Positions 17,400-25,895 are shown, counted from the stretch's first letter. The stretch is 64,000 nt of DNA from Clostridium sp. CAG:768 (GCA_000437435.1 FR899629.1:248028-312027), one strand, 5' to 3'. Made by a program: numbers and translations. Notes: a model not told the origin generated them from the letters alone.

Positions 17400-19190
17400 A
17401 TGAATAATACACTAAGCCCATTAGTTAGTATAATAGTCACAAGTTACAATTATGACAAATACATATCAGAAACATTAAACTCTTTAATTAATCAGACATA
17501 TAAAAATATTGAAATAATTGTAATGGATGACGGTTCTTCTGATAACTCTATAAATATTATTAAAAATTATCAAAAACAAGATCCCAGAATAAAATTAATT
17601 ACCCATCCAAACAATGAAAATAAAGGACTTGCATTCAGCGTTAAAACAGCAATAGAAAATGCTAGTGGAGAATATATAGCATTTTGTGAAAGTGATGATT
17701 ACTTTAAACTAGATCATGTCGAAAAGAAAATTAAATACATAAATAAATATCCTGATGCAGATATTATAATAAATAAACCTATGATGTTTGGAGATAGTGA
17801 AAAAATAAAAAAACTACAACAAGGTTTTTCTACATTATTTTATCAACTTGAAAAAATAAAAAGGCCTAAAGTATACTTCTATGAAATGGAATATACTTGG
17901 ACATTTCCAACATTTTCTACTGTAATGGTAAGAAAAAAATGTTTTTCATCTTGTGATTTCAATCCAAATCCAACAAGTGCTATTGATATATGGCTATGGA
18001 AACAAATTACTACAACATATAAAGTAGGATTTGTTAATGAATTTTTAACTTACTGGAGAATTCATACAGATTCTCTTGCGAACACTGGAGAACAAGTACT
18101 TGATTCGTATTGGGAAAACTTAAATAAAATATTATACCAAAATAAAAAATTTAAAAAATATATTAAATGGAAACATAAAGTAAGGAAAATAGCTAGATTC
18201 ATCTTTTTCAGAGAAGTAAAAAATAACTTTTTAATAACATATATATTAAGAATACCATTTAAAAAAGATATATCTAAAAAGAAAAAGTTTTGGAAACCTA
18301 AAAAAAGTTTTTTAAATAAAATTAAATCAAAACTTAAAATAAACACCTTAGACAAATCGCAAAAAATAACTCCTTTAGACTACATAAAATACTTTGAAAT
18401 TCATTTGACAGATCACTGTAATTTAAATTGTTACTCTTGCAATCACTTTTCTCCATTAGCTAAAAAAACTTTTTTAGATATTGAAGAATTTAAAAAAGAT
18501 TTTAAAAGGATGTCTGAATTAACAGCTGGACATGTTGATATTATTAGTTTAATGGGAGGAGAACCTTTACTTCATCCACAAATAAATGAATTTATACAAT
18601 CCGCAAGAAATTATTTTCCTAATTCTAATATTCAAGTTGTAACAAATGCTATATTACTAAATAACATGGATAACAATTTTTGGGAAGTTTGCAGTAAAAA
18701 TAAAATATGGCTTTCTTGTACTGAATATCCTATAAAAATAAACTGGGATGAAATTAGAGAAAAAGCAAAAAAATTTAATGTAACAATATATTTCTTATCA
18801 AACAATGGGGCTAATGAAATCCAAACATACACACCTTGTAACAAAGATAACAAAACTTCATGGTATTATCCATTAGACATAGAAGGAAAACAAAATATTG
18901 AAGAAAATTTCTTAAATTGTAAAGAAGCTAATTCTTGCATTCATCTTAGACATGGTAAATTGTATACTTGTTGTGTAGCTCCAAATATTTGCCATTTTAA
19001 TGAACATTTCAATAAAAACATTCCATTAAATGAAAATGATGGTATAGACATTCATAAAGCAAAAAATTTAAGAGAAGTTCTAGATTTTCTAGCAAAACCA
19101 ATCAATTTCTGCAAATATTGCAATGTAAAAAAAAGAAAACTCGATTTACCTTGGCAAAGATCCCAAAAAAGCATTAAAGAATACACATAG
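17400..19190 (+). CDS. Fused GT2 glycosyltransferase and radical SAM enzyme
   Basis: 596 residues. Residues ~5-115 are a GT2 (GT-A) domain: S-I-I-V-T-S-Y-N, the D-D-G-S motif and E-S-D-D as the metal-binding DxD. A basic linker (~245-320) leads to a radical SAM domain with the cluster motif C340-x3-C344-x2-C347 and M-G-G-E-P-L-L-H-P for SAM binding. Further cysteines toward the C-terminus (N-C-K-E-A-N-S-C, Y-T-C-C, F-C-K-Y-C) could hold an extra SPASM-like cluster. GT2 domains move sugars from nucleotide donors, and radical SAM enzymes do radical chemistry; the joint product is unknown. Its 3' end overlaps the convergent lipM gene by 17 bp. Confidence 0.88.
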   Translation: MNNTLSPLVSIIVTSYNYDKYISETLNSLINQTYKNIEIIVMDDGSSDNSINIIKNYQKQDPRIKLITHPNNENKGLAFSVKTAIENASGEYIAFCESDDYFKLDHVEKKIKYINKYPDADIIINKPMMFGDSEKIKKLQQGFSTLFYQLEKIKRPKVYFYEMEYTWTFPTFSTVMVRKKCFSSCDFNPNPTSAIDIWLWKQITTTYKVGFVNEFLTYWRIHTDSLANTGEQVLDSYWENLNKILYQNKKFKKYIKWKHKVRKIARFIFFREVKNNFLITYILRIPFKKDISKKKKFWKPKKSFLNKIKSKLKINTLDKSQKITPLDYIKYFEIHLTDHCNLNCYSCNHFSPLAKKTFLDIEEFKKDFKRMSELTAGHVDIISLMGGEPLLHPQINEFIQSARNYFPNSNIQVVTNAILLNNMDNNFWEVCSKNKIWLSCTEYPIKINWDEIREKAKKFNVTIYFLSNNGANEIQTYTPCNKDNKTSWYYPLDIEGKQNIEENFLNCKEANSCIHLRHGKLYTCCVAPNICHFNEHFNKNIPLNENDGIDIHKAKNLREVLDFLAKPINFCKYCNVKKRKLDLPWQRSQKSIKEYT

Positions 19191-19830
19191 ATAATAAATC
19201 TATAACATCTTTTGGGGTTATGTTTGAATTTATTTCTTTTATAGAAATTATTGAGGAAATATCGACTTCTTCTTTAAATATTTTTTCCAATAATTCTTTA
19301 TCATAATCATAGAGAATTGAGCCGTGTTGGAGGATATAACCTTCTTTTCTAAATTGAGCAGAACCAATTAATTTTCTATTTTTGTAGCATAAATCAGCAC
19401 CTGTCGATACTAACATACAATAATCCTTATGACCATTAACTTTTTTAGTACCGCCAAAATCCAATTCTATATCTAATTTTTTAAATGCAGCAATCAAAAT
19501 TTTGGAAATTTCTTTATATGAATTTACAACATTTTCTCCATTTTCTAAAAATGATGCAGGACAAATATAACTGTATGTAATTTCATTATCATGCAATAAT
19601 GCACGACCGCCTGTAAGACGTCTTACATAATCAATATTATTTTGTTTTAGAAAATCCAAGTCTAAAAAATCACTTTTTTGATTTCGCCCTAAAGACACAC
19701 AAGCTGGAGACCAACCATAAAGTCTGAATATTGGTTCTTTCAATTGATTTTTTATGGCATATTCAAGCAAATCACTGTCAATTTGCATATTTTCTTGCCC
19801 TGTTTTTACTTCAAAAGGAATAAATCTCAT
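19174..19830 (-). CDS. lipM: Octanoyl-[carrier protein]:protein N-octanoyltransferase, LipM type
   Basis: 218 residues of the biotin/lipoate ligase fold. R-R-L-T-G-G-R-A-L-L-H is the lipoyl-binding signature. G-S-A-Q-F-R-K-E-G-Y-I-L-Q-H-G-S-I-L matches LipM closely, and C138 sits at the spacing of the LipM catalytic cysteine (21 residues before the Gln of G-S-A-Q). LipM moves octanoyl groups from acyl carrier protein to GcvH or E2 domains; LipA (32668-33510) then inserts sulfur. A lipoate ligase is the alternative, but the cysteine favours LipM. The start lies 1 bp after the stop of the secreted paralog, so it is the last gene of a three-gene unit. Confidence 0.85.
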   Translation of the reverse strand: MRFIPFEVKTGQENMQIDSDLLEYAIKNQLKEPIFRLYGWSPACVSLGRNQKSDFLDLDFLKQNNIDYVRRLTGGRALLHDNEITYSYICPASFLENGENVVNSYKEISKILIAAFKKLDIELDFGGTKKVNGHKDYCMLVSTGADLCYKNRKLIGSAQFRKEGYILQHGSILYDYDKELLEKIFKEEVDISSIISIKEINSNITPKDVIDLLSMCIL

Positions 19831-19831
19831 T

Positions 19832-20725
19832 TTACGATTTATCCTTCTCGCGTTTTTTCAAGTCTTCTTCAAACTGAGCAAAGACTTCATTTCCTACAAA
19901 TTGCTCCAATGCAGCTCTTTTAGCATAAAAATCCGACTTTGCTTTCATTTGATTATCAAGAGCGGTTCTATAATATGCATCGGTAATCAAAATAACCTCT
20001 TTAGGCATATTTTGAGAAAGTTCATAATTACGTTTTCTGTCAGCTGTAATTGTTTCAATCAACTTTAATTTTTTACGGGCAGTCATATAATTATAATAAA
20101 GGTCAACTGTTTTTTGCTGTAAATCTTCTATTTTTCTGACAAGAATAATCATATCAGCATCTGTCACTTTAGTATATTTATAGTTAAGAGCTTTAGTATC
20201 CTGTGACATAATACCTAATACGTTACCGCCAATAATTGAACTTGTAGCTAAAATAGGGCTTCCCATACTTGCACCAACTAATGTAGACATACTTGCGATA
20301 GTTGAAAGAACTTTTTTTACTGATTTTTCATCAGGTTTATCCTCATCAGGATTTGCAAGTTTGTATAATGCAAAGTTTATTGTATCACTTTGAGATGCTG
20401 CACCTTGCCATAATACTGATAAATCACCTACCATATCTTCTTGGTCTAGTTCTAAATCAGCAGCGACTTCACGTGAAATCTGTTTGATACTCAAATCAGC
20501 GAATGTCAAATCAGTAGAATCAAATTGTTCAGCATCTTTTTTTACATACTCTTGATGAACTTTATCCTCTTTAGCTTTTGCTTCCATATATTCTTTTTCA
20601 GGATCTTCAGAAAGACCTGTACGATAAGCAGGAGGTTTCGGAACTTTTATATCCTCATAAGAAATTGCAAAAGTCGGGAGCATCAAATTTAAAATGAAAG
20701 CAGTTATTAAAAATCTTTTCATCAT
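19832..20725 (-). CDS. Secreted helical protein, paralog of the upstream gene; function unknown
   Basis: 297 residues with a signal peptide (residues 1-20, cleavage near T-F-A). It shares a layout with the product of 20722-21534: a W-Q-G/W-K-G segment followed by F-A-L-x-K-L-A-N/T-P, a small-residue hydrophobic stretch (~145-180), then a T-D-A-D helix ending in Y-Y-N-Y. The long C-terminal helices recall periplasmic coiled-coil proteins such as TolC-family exporters, but I see no membrane barrel and make no assignment. The start overlaps the upstream stop by 4 bp (ATGA). Confidence 0.85.
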   Translation of the reverse strand: MMKRFLITAFILNLMLPTFAISYEDIKVPKPPAYRTGLSEDPEKEYMEAKAKEDKVHQEYVKKDAEQFDSTDLTFADLSIKQISREVAADLELDQEDMVGDLSVLWQGAASQSDTINFALYKLANPDEDKPDEKSVKKVLSTIASMSTLVGASMGSPILATSSIIGGNVLGIMSQDTKALNYKYTKVTDADMIILVRKIEDLQQKTVDLYYNYMTARKKLKLIETITADRKRNYELSQNMPKEVILITDAYYRTALDNQMKAKSDFYAKRAALEQFVGNEVFAQFEEDLKKREKDKS

Positions 20726-21534
20726 TTACCCACCGCCTTTTCACCTACCAAAGTAGAATTGTAATTAAATTGATACAAATTAAGCTTATCAACAACTTTT
20801 TTACCTGCAAGGCGCTGCAATTCCAAATGATATTTTTTAGCGTTTTCCATATAATAAAATTCTTCAACCCTCATATTGTCATATAAAGCAGAAGAAATTG
20901 TAATTTCCATCAAATCTTCTTCATCTAAGGCTTTTGCATAATTTTTATTATACAAAAGAAGTCTTTGTCTTGTTTCTTTCAACTGAGATAGAGAACTTTT
21001 GTAATTATAATATGCAGTAATAATTTTGTCCTGCAAACTCTCAACTAATCCTGCGAGTTCAATTAATTCAGTATCTGTCAAAGGAATTTCAGTTGGCATA
21101 TTTTTGCGGTTAATCAAATTTTGAGCCAGACGACCTGCAGCAAAAGCTGATGACTGTGTAAAATAATCAGCCCCGATTAATGAAGGAGCTAAAGAAGCAC
21201 CAGCAACTACTGCTGATAAAGTTTTTGCCATCAATGATGAATGAATTCTTCTTTGACTTTCAGGGGTAGCTAATTTTTTTAATGCAAACCCGATTACCTG
21301 ATTATTTTCAACAGTACCTTTCCAAAGATTTTCAATATCTTCTAAATCTTTTTCTTTTTGTCTGTTTACCAATTCCTGCAAAATTTGCTCATCATTTACG
21401 ACCAAAGATTGCTTAGCTTTAATATCAGTTTTAGGAAGCTGAATTTTCTGAGCTTCAACTTTCTCAAGAGATACCTCATCTGCCCAAGCAGGAATTCCAA
21501 CCAAAATTAAAAGCCATACCAAATACTTTTTCAT
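20722..21534 (-). CDS. Secreted helical protein, paralog of the downstream gene; function unknown
   Basis: 270 residues from the ATG at 21534 (M-K-K-Y-L-V-W-L-L-I), which gives a clean signal peptide cleaved near A-W-A; the frame is open 12 codons further but would spoil the signal. It contains L-W-K-G, F-A-L-K-K-L-A-T-P, a hydrophobic Ala/Ser-rich stretch and T-D-T-E-L-I-E-L ending A-Y-Y-N-Y, matching its neighbour segment by segment. It heads the unit with the second paralog and lipM. A role in the envelope is likely because both are exported. Confidence 0.85.
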   Translation of the reverse strand: MKKYLVWLLILVGIPAWADEVSLEKVEAQKIQLPKTDIKAKQSLVVNDEQILQELVNRQKEKDLEDIENLWKGTVENNQVIGFALKKLATPESQRRIHSSLMAKTLSAVVAGASLAPSLIGADYFTQSSAFAAGRLAQNLINRKNMPTEIPLTDTELIELAGLVESLQDKIITAYYNYKSSLSQLKETRQRLLLYNKNYAKALDEEDLMEITISSALYDNMRVEEFYYMENAKKYHLELQRLAGKKVVDKLNLYQFNYNSTLVGEKAVGK

Positions 21535-21540
21535 AACAAT

Positions 21541-21546
21541 TTTATA
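21541..21546 (-). promoter_or_regulatory. -10 element of the secreted paralog operon, predicted leaderless
   Basis: TATAAA on the minus strand, exactly 6 nt before the ATG at 21534. There is no Shine-Dalgarno. This spacing supports 21534 over the longer frame. Confidence 0.6.
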
Positions 21547-21652
21547 GCACAAGAAAAATAATAAATCCAATGATTGATAAAGTATACATCAAATGGTCGT
21601 TCTTCAACTTCAAAAAAATCACTATCATAAATAATGAAAGAGGTTACAAAAA

Positions 21653-22387
21653 GTGAGTTCAAACACAAAAATATATAATAACACAGCCGAAAATAACAGC
21701 TTTTACCAAAAAGCGACAGCACTACGTTTGGAAAACATGTTCAAAGAAGCAGTATCAAATTATTTGAATGCAATACTAATCGACAGAAACAACGCAGAAA
21801 GCTACTATGGACTTGGCGTATGCTATAAACATTTAAAACAATATTCAAAAGCAATCAAATACTTAAATACAGCTGCAGAATTAAAAGATGACAGCTACGA
21901 AACTTTTTACGAACTCGGAATTTGCCACCTTTTAGAAGGAATTCCATGCGGAGCAATCAAAAACTTTGTACGAGCAATCCAAATAAACCCCGATAACCCT
22001 GATGCAATATTGCAACTTGGAATAGCGCATGAATTATGCGAAGAATACGATTTGGCTCTAATGATTTACCAAAAATTAATAGAAAATTCTCCTGGATTTT
22101 TAAAAGCATACGAGCATAAATCAACTCTTTTAATGAAACTTGATAAATATGATGAAGCCTCAGAAGTTTTGCATAAATTAATTAAACTAAATCCTGATTA
22201 CTACAAAGCATACGCAGGAATAGGAGTATGTTTTGATAAACTCGGAAAAACAAATTACGCTCAAAGATATTACAGAAAATTTTTATCCAAAAAACCTTTT
22301 GCCCAAAACGCAGAATTTATCAAAAATAGATTAGACAAACTTAAAATTGAAAAAAGATTAAATAATCATCTAAAAATTTGCAAATAA
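21653..22387 (+). CDS. Tetratricopeptide-repeat protein
   Basis: 244 residues from a GTG with an AGAGGT ribosome site. At least six 34-residue TPR units are visible (A-x3-Y-x-G-x2-Y and the A-x5-A/P helix B pattern), e.g. A-E-S-Y-Y-G-L-G-V-C-Y-K and D-P/N-P-D-A-I-L-Q-L-G. TPR arrays are protein-binding scaffolds, and the partner is unknown. There is no signal peptide or membrane segment. Confidence 0.88.
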   Translation: MSSNTKIYNNTAENNSFYQKATALRLENMFKEAVSNYLNAILIDRNNAESYYGLGVCYKHLKQYSKAIKYLNTAAELKDDSYETFYELGICHLLEGIPCGAIKNFVRAIQINPDNPDAILQLGIAHELCEEYDLALMIYQKLIENSPGFLKAYEHKSTLLMKLDKYDEASEVLHKLIKLNPDYYKAYAGIGVCFDKLGKTNYAQRYYRKFLSKKPFAQNAEFIKNRLDKLKIEKRLNNHLKICK

Positions 22388-22517
22388 AAACAGATAATTT
22401 TTATTGTTAAAATTTTCATATTTTTCCACACATAAAGAAATATCTTTTGTTGTAGATAAAAATTTTTCATGATAGCATAAATCGTGTAATGTATTAATAT
22501 GAAAAAGAGGTAAATAT

Positions 22518-23177
22518 ATGCAAGCGCGCAGAGCAGCAAGAGAATTAGCATTTATACTATTTTCTCAATTTGATAAAAAAATTACAAACTATTCAAAAGA
22601 AGACCTGCAAGATATTATCTTGAAATCAGTAAGAATATTAACAAGCAGTGCAAGTGATGAACTAAGAACAGCTCTAGGCTCATTAGTTGCAATGAGAGAT
22701 CAAATCGAAAACTACGAAGCTGATTCAGAAATAAATCTTAATCGTCCGATAGGAGTTGCAAACATTCCTGTACCACTACCTATGACATCTGATATGACAG
22801 GCAGAATTAACGAAATGATTGACATTGCGGAAAAAGCTGCATTAGCTATCGAAATTGCAGAATTTACAACACTTGATGCTCAAAATGATGTAAAAAATTA
22901 TGCAATAGATATCGCAGAATACTTCCAAAGAAATCATAAAGAAATTGACGATATTATCCAAAAATATGCAAAAAATTGGGACTTAGGACGTCTTGTAAAA
23001 ATGGACAAAGATATCCTAAGAATTGCAATTGTTGAATTACTTTATATGAAAGATGCTCCAATGAAAGTTGTTGTAGATGAAGCTCTTGAATTAGCTAAAA
23101 AATACTCAACAGATGACAGTGCATCGTTCATTAACGGTATTTTAGCAAAAGTAATCGTTGATTATGGTATCAACTAA
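22518..23177 (+). CDS. nusB: Transcription antitermination factor NusB
   Basis: 219 residues. The N-terminal R-R-A-A-R-E-L-A and the C-terminal R-L-V-K-M-D-K-D-I-L-R-I-A-I-V-E-L-L and V-V-V-D-E-A-L-E-L-A-K-K-Y-S are NusB signatures. It binds boxA RNA with NusE (S10) in rRNA antitermination. It is longer than E. coli NusB (139 aa) because of an insertion around residues 30-110, as in longer cyanobacterial NusB proteins. AGAGGT precedes the ATG. It is transcribed alone and ends at a strong hairpin. Confidence 0.92.
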   Translation: MQARRAARELAFILFSQFDKKITNYSKEDLQDIILKSVRILTSSASDELRTALGSLVAMRDQIENYEADSEINLNRPIGVANIPVPLPMTSDMTGRINEMIDIAEKAALAIEIAEFTTLDAQNDVKNYAIDIAEYFQRNHKEIDDIIQKYAKNWDLGRLVKMDKDILRIAIVELLYMKDAPMKVVVDEALELAKKYSTDDSASFINGILAKVIVDYGIN

Positions 23178-23200
23178 ATATCAAGAAATTTAATACAAAA

Positions 23201-23236
23201 AATAACCTTTTCATTTAAGAAAAGGTTATTTTTTTA
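23201..23236. terminator. Bidirectional terminator between nusB and the mini-regulator
   Basis: A 13-bp perfect stem AAATAACCTTTTC/GAAAAGGTTATTT with a 6-nt loop and a T run. It also overlaps the 3' end of the convergent gene at 23234. Confidence 0.92.
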
Positions 23237-23452
23237 TTTCTCTTTCTTTTCTTGAATTACTAACTCATACCCAAGATAATCAAGAATTTCTTGAACGGTC
23301 TCAAAACGAACTCTTTTCTTATTTAATTGAACAGATAGAGCACTTGAACAAGGAATATTTAAGCCTTTATCCTTGAGAATTTTTATAATTTTTCTCATTG
23401 ATAAACCTTTTTTCAATAAGCATATTCCGATTTCTTCTTTAATATTAAGCAT
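23234..23452 (-). CDS. Small XRE-like DNA-binding protein
   Basis: 72 residues. The pattern G-L-S-M-R-K-I-I-K-I-L-K (helix 1-2), S-S-A-L-S-V-Q-L-N-K-K-R-V-R-F (recognition helix and loop) and E-I-L-D-Y-L-G-Y-E-L-V-I fits the lambda-repressor/XRE fold reduced to the bare domain. No effector domain is present, so it is probably a simple repressor or an antitoxin-like protein. It is divergent from the 61-residue gene at 23551, and the shared 98-bp region carries an ATAACA inverted repeat. Its own -10 (TAAACT) ends 6 nt before the ATG. Confidence 0.7.
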   Translation of the reverse strand: MLNIKEEIGICLLKKGLSMRKIIKILKDKGLNIPCSSALSVQLNKKRVRFETVQEILDYLGYELVIQEKKEK

Positions 23453-23458
23453 AACAGT

Positions 23459-23464
23459 AGTTTA
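23459..23464 (-). promoter_or_regulatory. -10 element of the mini-regulator gene, predicted leaderless
   Basis: TAAACT on the minus strand, 6 nt before the ATG at 23452, without a Shine-Dalgarno. An ATAACA half-site (23451-23456) overlaps the start codon. Confidence 0.5.
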
Positions 23465-23481
23465 ACTTACCAAAGAAATTA

Positions 23482-23510
23482 TTGACAAATATATAAACCA
23501 GTGTTATGTT
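23482..23510 (+). promoter_or_regulatory. Promoter reading toward the small gene at 23551
   Basis: Consensus TTGACA, 17 bp, TATGTT. The -10 lies inside the inverted repeat at 23502-23520. Confidence 0.65.
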
Positions 23511-23520
23511 AAAAATAACA
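23502..23520. promoter_or_regulatory. Candidate operator TGTTAT-N7-ATAACA
   Basis: A perfect 6-bp inverted repeat with a 7-bp spacer overlaps the -10 of the + strand promoter. Further ATAACA copies lie at 23451-23456 and between 23530 and 23560. The adjacent XRE-like protein is the obvious candidate ligand. Confidence 0.55.
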
Positions 23521-23550
23521 ATGTTCGCTTATAAATAACAAAGATTAAGA

Positions 23551-23736
23551 ATGAATAACAATATTAATATAGACGAAACAGAAGATATAATTCTGCCAAA
23601 CAGCTGGTGGGGCGAGATTATTTATGTATTTTTCTGCATTAAAGACATTATTAAACAACGAGAAAATAGACGAAGAAAATTTTCAAATCTTAGCAGACAA
23701 ATAAAAATACATCGAAGATGGATGAAAATTAAATAA
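23551..23736 (+). CDS. Small basic protein, possibly membrane-associated; function unknown
   Basis: 61 residues: an acidic N-terminus, then an aromatic hydrophobic helix (W-W-G-E-I-I-Y-V-F-F-C-I) and a very basic tail (R-E-N-R-R-R-K, I-H-R-R-W-M-K-I-K). I do not recognise it. Support comes from the strong TTGACA promoter and the divergent regulator; the ribosome site is weak (AAGATTAAG). The composition would fit a small membrane-acting peptide, for instance a toxin held in check by the neighbour, but nothing proves this. Confidence 0.4.
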   Translation: MNNNINIDETEDIILPNSWWGEIIYVFFCIKDIIKQRENRRRKFSNLSRQIKIHRRWMKIK

Positions 23737-23744
23737 TTTCATGT

Positions 23745-23750
23745 TATCAT
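23745..23750 (+). promoter_or_regulatory. -10 element of ftsY, predicted leaderless
   Basis: TATCAT ends exactly 6 nt before the ATG at 23757. No Shine-Dalgarno is present. Confidence 0.6.
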
Positions 23751-23756
23751 CTGCGT

Positions 23757-24668
23757 ATGTTCGGATTTTTTAAAGATAAATTTAATAACCTTAAAGAAAC
23801 TGTCTCTAATACAGCTCAAGCTCTTGTAAATAATGTTGTAAATTCAGTAGAACACGAAGAAGAATTTTCGGAATTTGTACTTGATGATATGGAAGATATG
23901 CTGATAAGTGCTGATTTAGGTGTCAGCTACGCATCAGAACTTGTTGACAAATTAAGAAATCAAAGCAAAATCAAACCATCTGATGTTAAAAATTATCTTA
24001 AAGAAGAATTTTTAAAAGTTCTAAAATCTGCAGGTGATAACACTATTGAATTCAAAGACGGACTAAACATCTACTTTATTACAGGAGTAAATGGAGCTGG
24101 CAAAACAACTTTAATTGGAAAACTTGCATACAAATTCAAAAACGAAGGCAAACGAGTACTTATCGCAGCTGGTGACACATTTCGAGCTGCTGCAGAAGAA
24201 CAATTGGACATTTGGTCTAAAAGAGCTGGTGCATCAATTGTAAGACGAGATAAAGCAGATCCCGCATCTGTTGTATATGAAGCGATTGAAAAAGCTCAAA
24301 AAGAAAATTTTGACGTAATCCTAGTTGATACCGCAGGACGCTTACAAAACAAATTCAACTTGATGGAAGAATTAAAAAAGATTAAATCCGTAATCGATAA
24401 AAAAGCACCTGAAGCACTTCGCGAATGCATACTTGTACTTGATGCAAATACAGGTCAAAACGGATTGCAACAGGCAAAAGTATTTACAGAAGCTGTAAAT
24501 GTAACATCAGTTGCACTTACAAAACTTGACGGTTCTGCAAAAGGTGCAATCGTGCTTGCGATAGCAAAAGAATTAAAACTTCCCGTTAAATTAATCGGGG
24601 TAGGCGAAAAAATGGAAGATTTAAAAACATTTAATAATGAAGAATTTATCGAGGCTTTATTTGAATAA
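23757..24668 (+). CDS. ftsY: Signal recognition particle receptor FtsY
   Basis: 303 residues, a minimal NG-domain receptor with only a short amphipathic N-terminus. P-loop G-V-N-G-A-G-K-T-T (110-118), D-T-F-R-A-A-A (140-146), D-T-A-G-R (191-195) and T-K-L-D-G-S-A-K-G are the SRP GTPase motifs; Ffh would carry an M domain, which is absent. FtsY docks ribosome-SRP complexes at the membrane for insertion of inner membrane proteins. The 3' end overlaps the peptidase gene by 8 bp. Confidence 0.96.
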   Translation: MFGFFKDKFNNLKETVSNTAQALVNNVVNSVEHEEEFSEFVLDDMEDMLISADLGVSYASELVDKLRNQSKIKPSDVKNYLKEEFLKVLKSAGDNTIEFKDGLNIYFITGVNGAGKTTLIGKLAYKFKNEGKRVLIAAGDTFRAAAEEQLDIWSKRAGASIVRRDKADPASVVYEAIEKAQKENFDVILVDTAGRLQNKFNLMEELKKIKSVIDKKAPEALRECILVLDANTGQNGLQQAKVFTEAVNVTSVALTKLDGSAKGAIVLAIAKELKLPVKLIGVGEKMEDLKTFNNEEFIEALFE

Positions 24669-25299
24669 ACTAAAATCTGCAAAAACAAAATTAGGAAATA
24701 CAATAGAATTAATTGGCGATAAAAACGCTAAAACTCTTATCATTGGGGTATTTCATGGCGATGAACCTCAAGGGGAATTTTTGATTAATGAATACTTAAA
24801 AAAACACTCTCCAAAAAATCTATTATTCATACCATGCCTGAATCCTGACGGTATGCAAATGAATAAAAGAACAAACTCAAACGGAGTTGATTTAAACAGA
24901 AATTTCCCGACAAAAAACTGGGGGAAAAATGAAGGCGAAAACGCTACCTGTAATGACGCAAACACAGACTACTACGGGGGAAAGAGTGCTGGAAGCGAGA
25001 TTGAAACACAGTTTCTTATAGATACTATTGAAGAATTTAAGCCAAAATTAATCATTACACTCCACGCTCCATACAAAGTAGTAAACTATGACGGACCTGC
25101 AAAAGATATTGCTGAAAAAATTTCACAAATTATAAACTACCCGGTAGAAGCAAGCATAGGCTATCCAACACCAGGCAGTTTCGGGACTTATGCCGGAATA
25201 GAAAGACAAATTCCGACAATTACGCTTGAACTTGATGAAATCTGCCCTGTTGAAGATTTAATTGAACCAGTACATAAAATATTTGATTTATCTTTGTAA
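24661..25299 (+). CDS. M14-family zinc carboxypeptidase, murein peptide amidase (MpaA)-like
   Basis: 212 residues from a TTG at 24661 with GAGG six bases upstream; an ATG at 24637 is in frame but has no ribosome site. Zinc ligands are H32 and E35 (F-H-G-D-E) and H135 (T-L-H-A-P). R80 (L-N-R-N-F-P) binds the substrate carboxylate and E190 (T-L-E-L-D-E) is the catalytic glutamate. In MpaA this fold cleaves the D-Glu-meso-diaminopimelate bond of recycled murein peptides in the cytoplasm, which fits the absence of a signal peptide. Another peptide substrate is possible. Translation is likely coupled to ftsY. Confidence 0.82.
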   Translation: MNKLKSAKTKLGNTIELIGDKNAKTLIIGVFHGDEPQGEFLINEYLKKHSPKNLLFIPCLNPDGMQMNKRTNSNGVDLNRNFPTKNWGKNEGENATCNDANTDYYGGKSAGSEIETQFLIDTIEEFKPKLIITLHAPYKVVNYDGPAKDIAEKISQIINYPVEASIGYPTPGSFGTYAGIERQIPTITLELDEICPVEDLIEPVHKIFDLSL

Positions 25300-25387
25300 C
25301 AAATTATTAACATGTCCGCAATTTAATATATAAAAAATACTTAATAAGTATATACGAAGTGTACAATAAAATACGGAGATACTTATT

Positions 25388-25882
25388 ATGGTCAAAATTA
25401 ATGCCACACAAGGAGTAGAATTTAGTGCTCCTACACAAAGTACTAGTGCCAGTGAAGCTAACAATATCAATATCAGCTTCAGCTATTCTGACAATACAGA
25501 AGATATTGTTAATCAAGCTAATACTGCCAAAAGCGTAAAAAACACTCTAAGAGGAAACAAGAAAAATATTGAATTGCATGAACCTTGGATTGGCTCTGAT
25601 TACATTATATTTAAAGGTAATGGCAAAATGACATATGGAGATTTAAGACAAAATCTAGGTATTCCACCAAAAGTTTTGAGCGAAACAAACGGAAAAAGAT
25701 TAACAGATAATCAAATTGTTAAAGAAACCAAAATTTACTTAGACGATATAGGCTGGTATGAAACAACTCCAATGTCAGCAGCTGAAGCAAGTGATATCAG
25801 GGCTCAAAGAAGATACGGAAATAATTATGCCGGATATTCTAAAGCAATATCAAATAAAGAAATTATTAAACAACTAAAATAA
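25388..25882 (+). CDS. Orphan protein with a possible degenerate LysM-like segment
   Basis: 164 residues, preceded by ACGGAGAT. I do not recognise it with certainty. The N-terminal ~55 residues are Ser/Thr/Asn-rich and look disordered, including V-E-F-S-A-P. Residues ~75-120 (Y-G-D-L-R-Q-N-L-G-I-P-P-K-V-L-S-E-T-N-G, then K-I-Y-L-D) follow the spacing of a LysM motif, which would bind peptidoglycan, but the match is weak. There is no signal peptide. It is transcribed alone and closed by a terminator. Confidence 0.75.
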   Translation: MVKINATQGVEFSAPTQSTSASEANNINISFSYSDNTEDIVNQANTAKSVKNTLRGNKKNIELHEPWIGSDYIIFKGNGKMTYGDLRQNLGIPPKVLSETNGKRLTDNQIVKETKIYLDDIGWYETTPMSAAEASDIRAQRRYGNNYAGYSKAISNKEIIKQLK

Positions 25883-25895
25883 AAATATAATAAAT

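Noticed and set aside
25337..25351. A small palindrome ATACTT-N3-AAGTAT before the orphan at 25388.
   Set aside because: It is short and AT-only, so chance is likely in this composition, and no regulator adjoins it.
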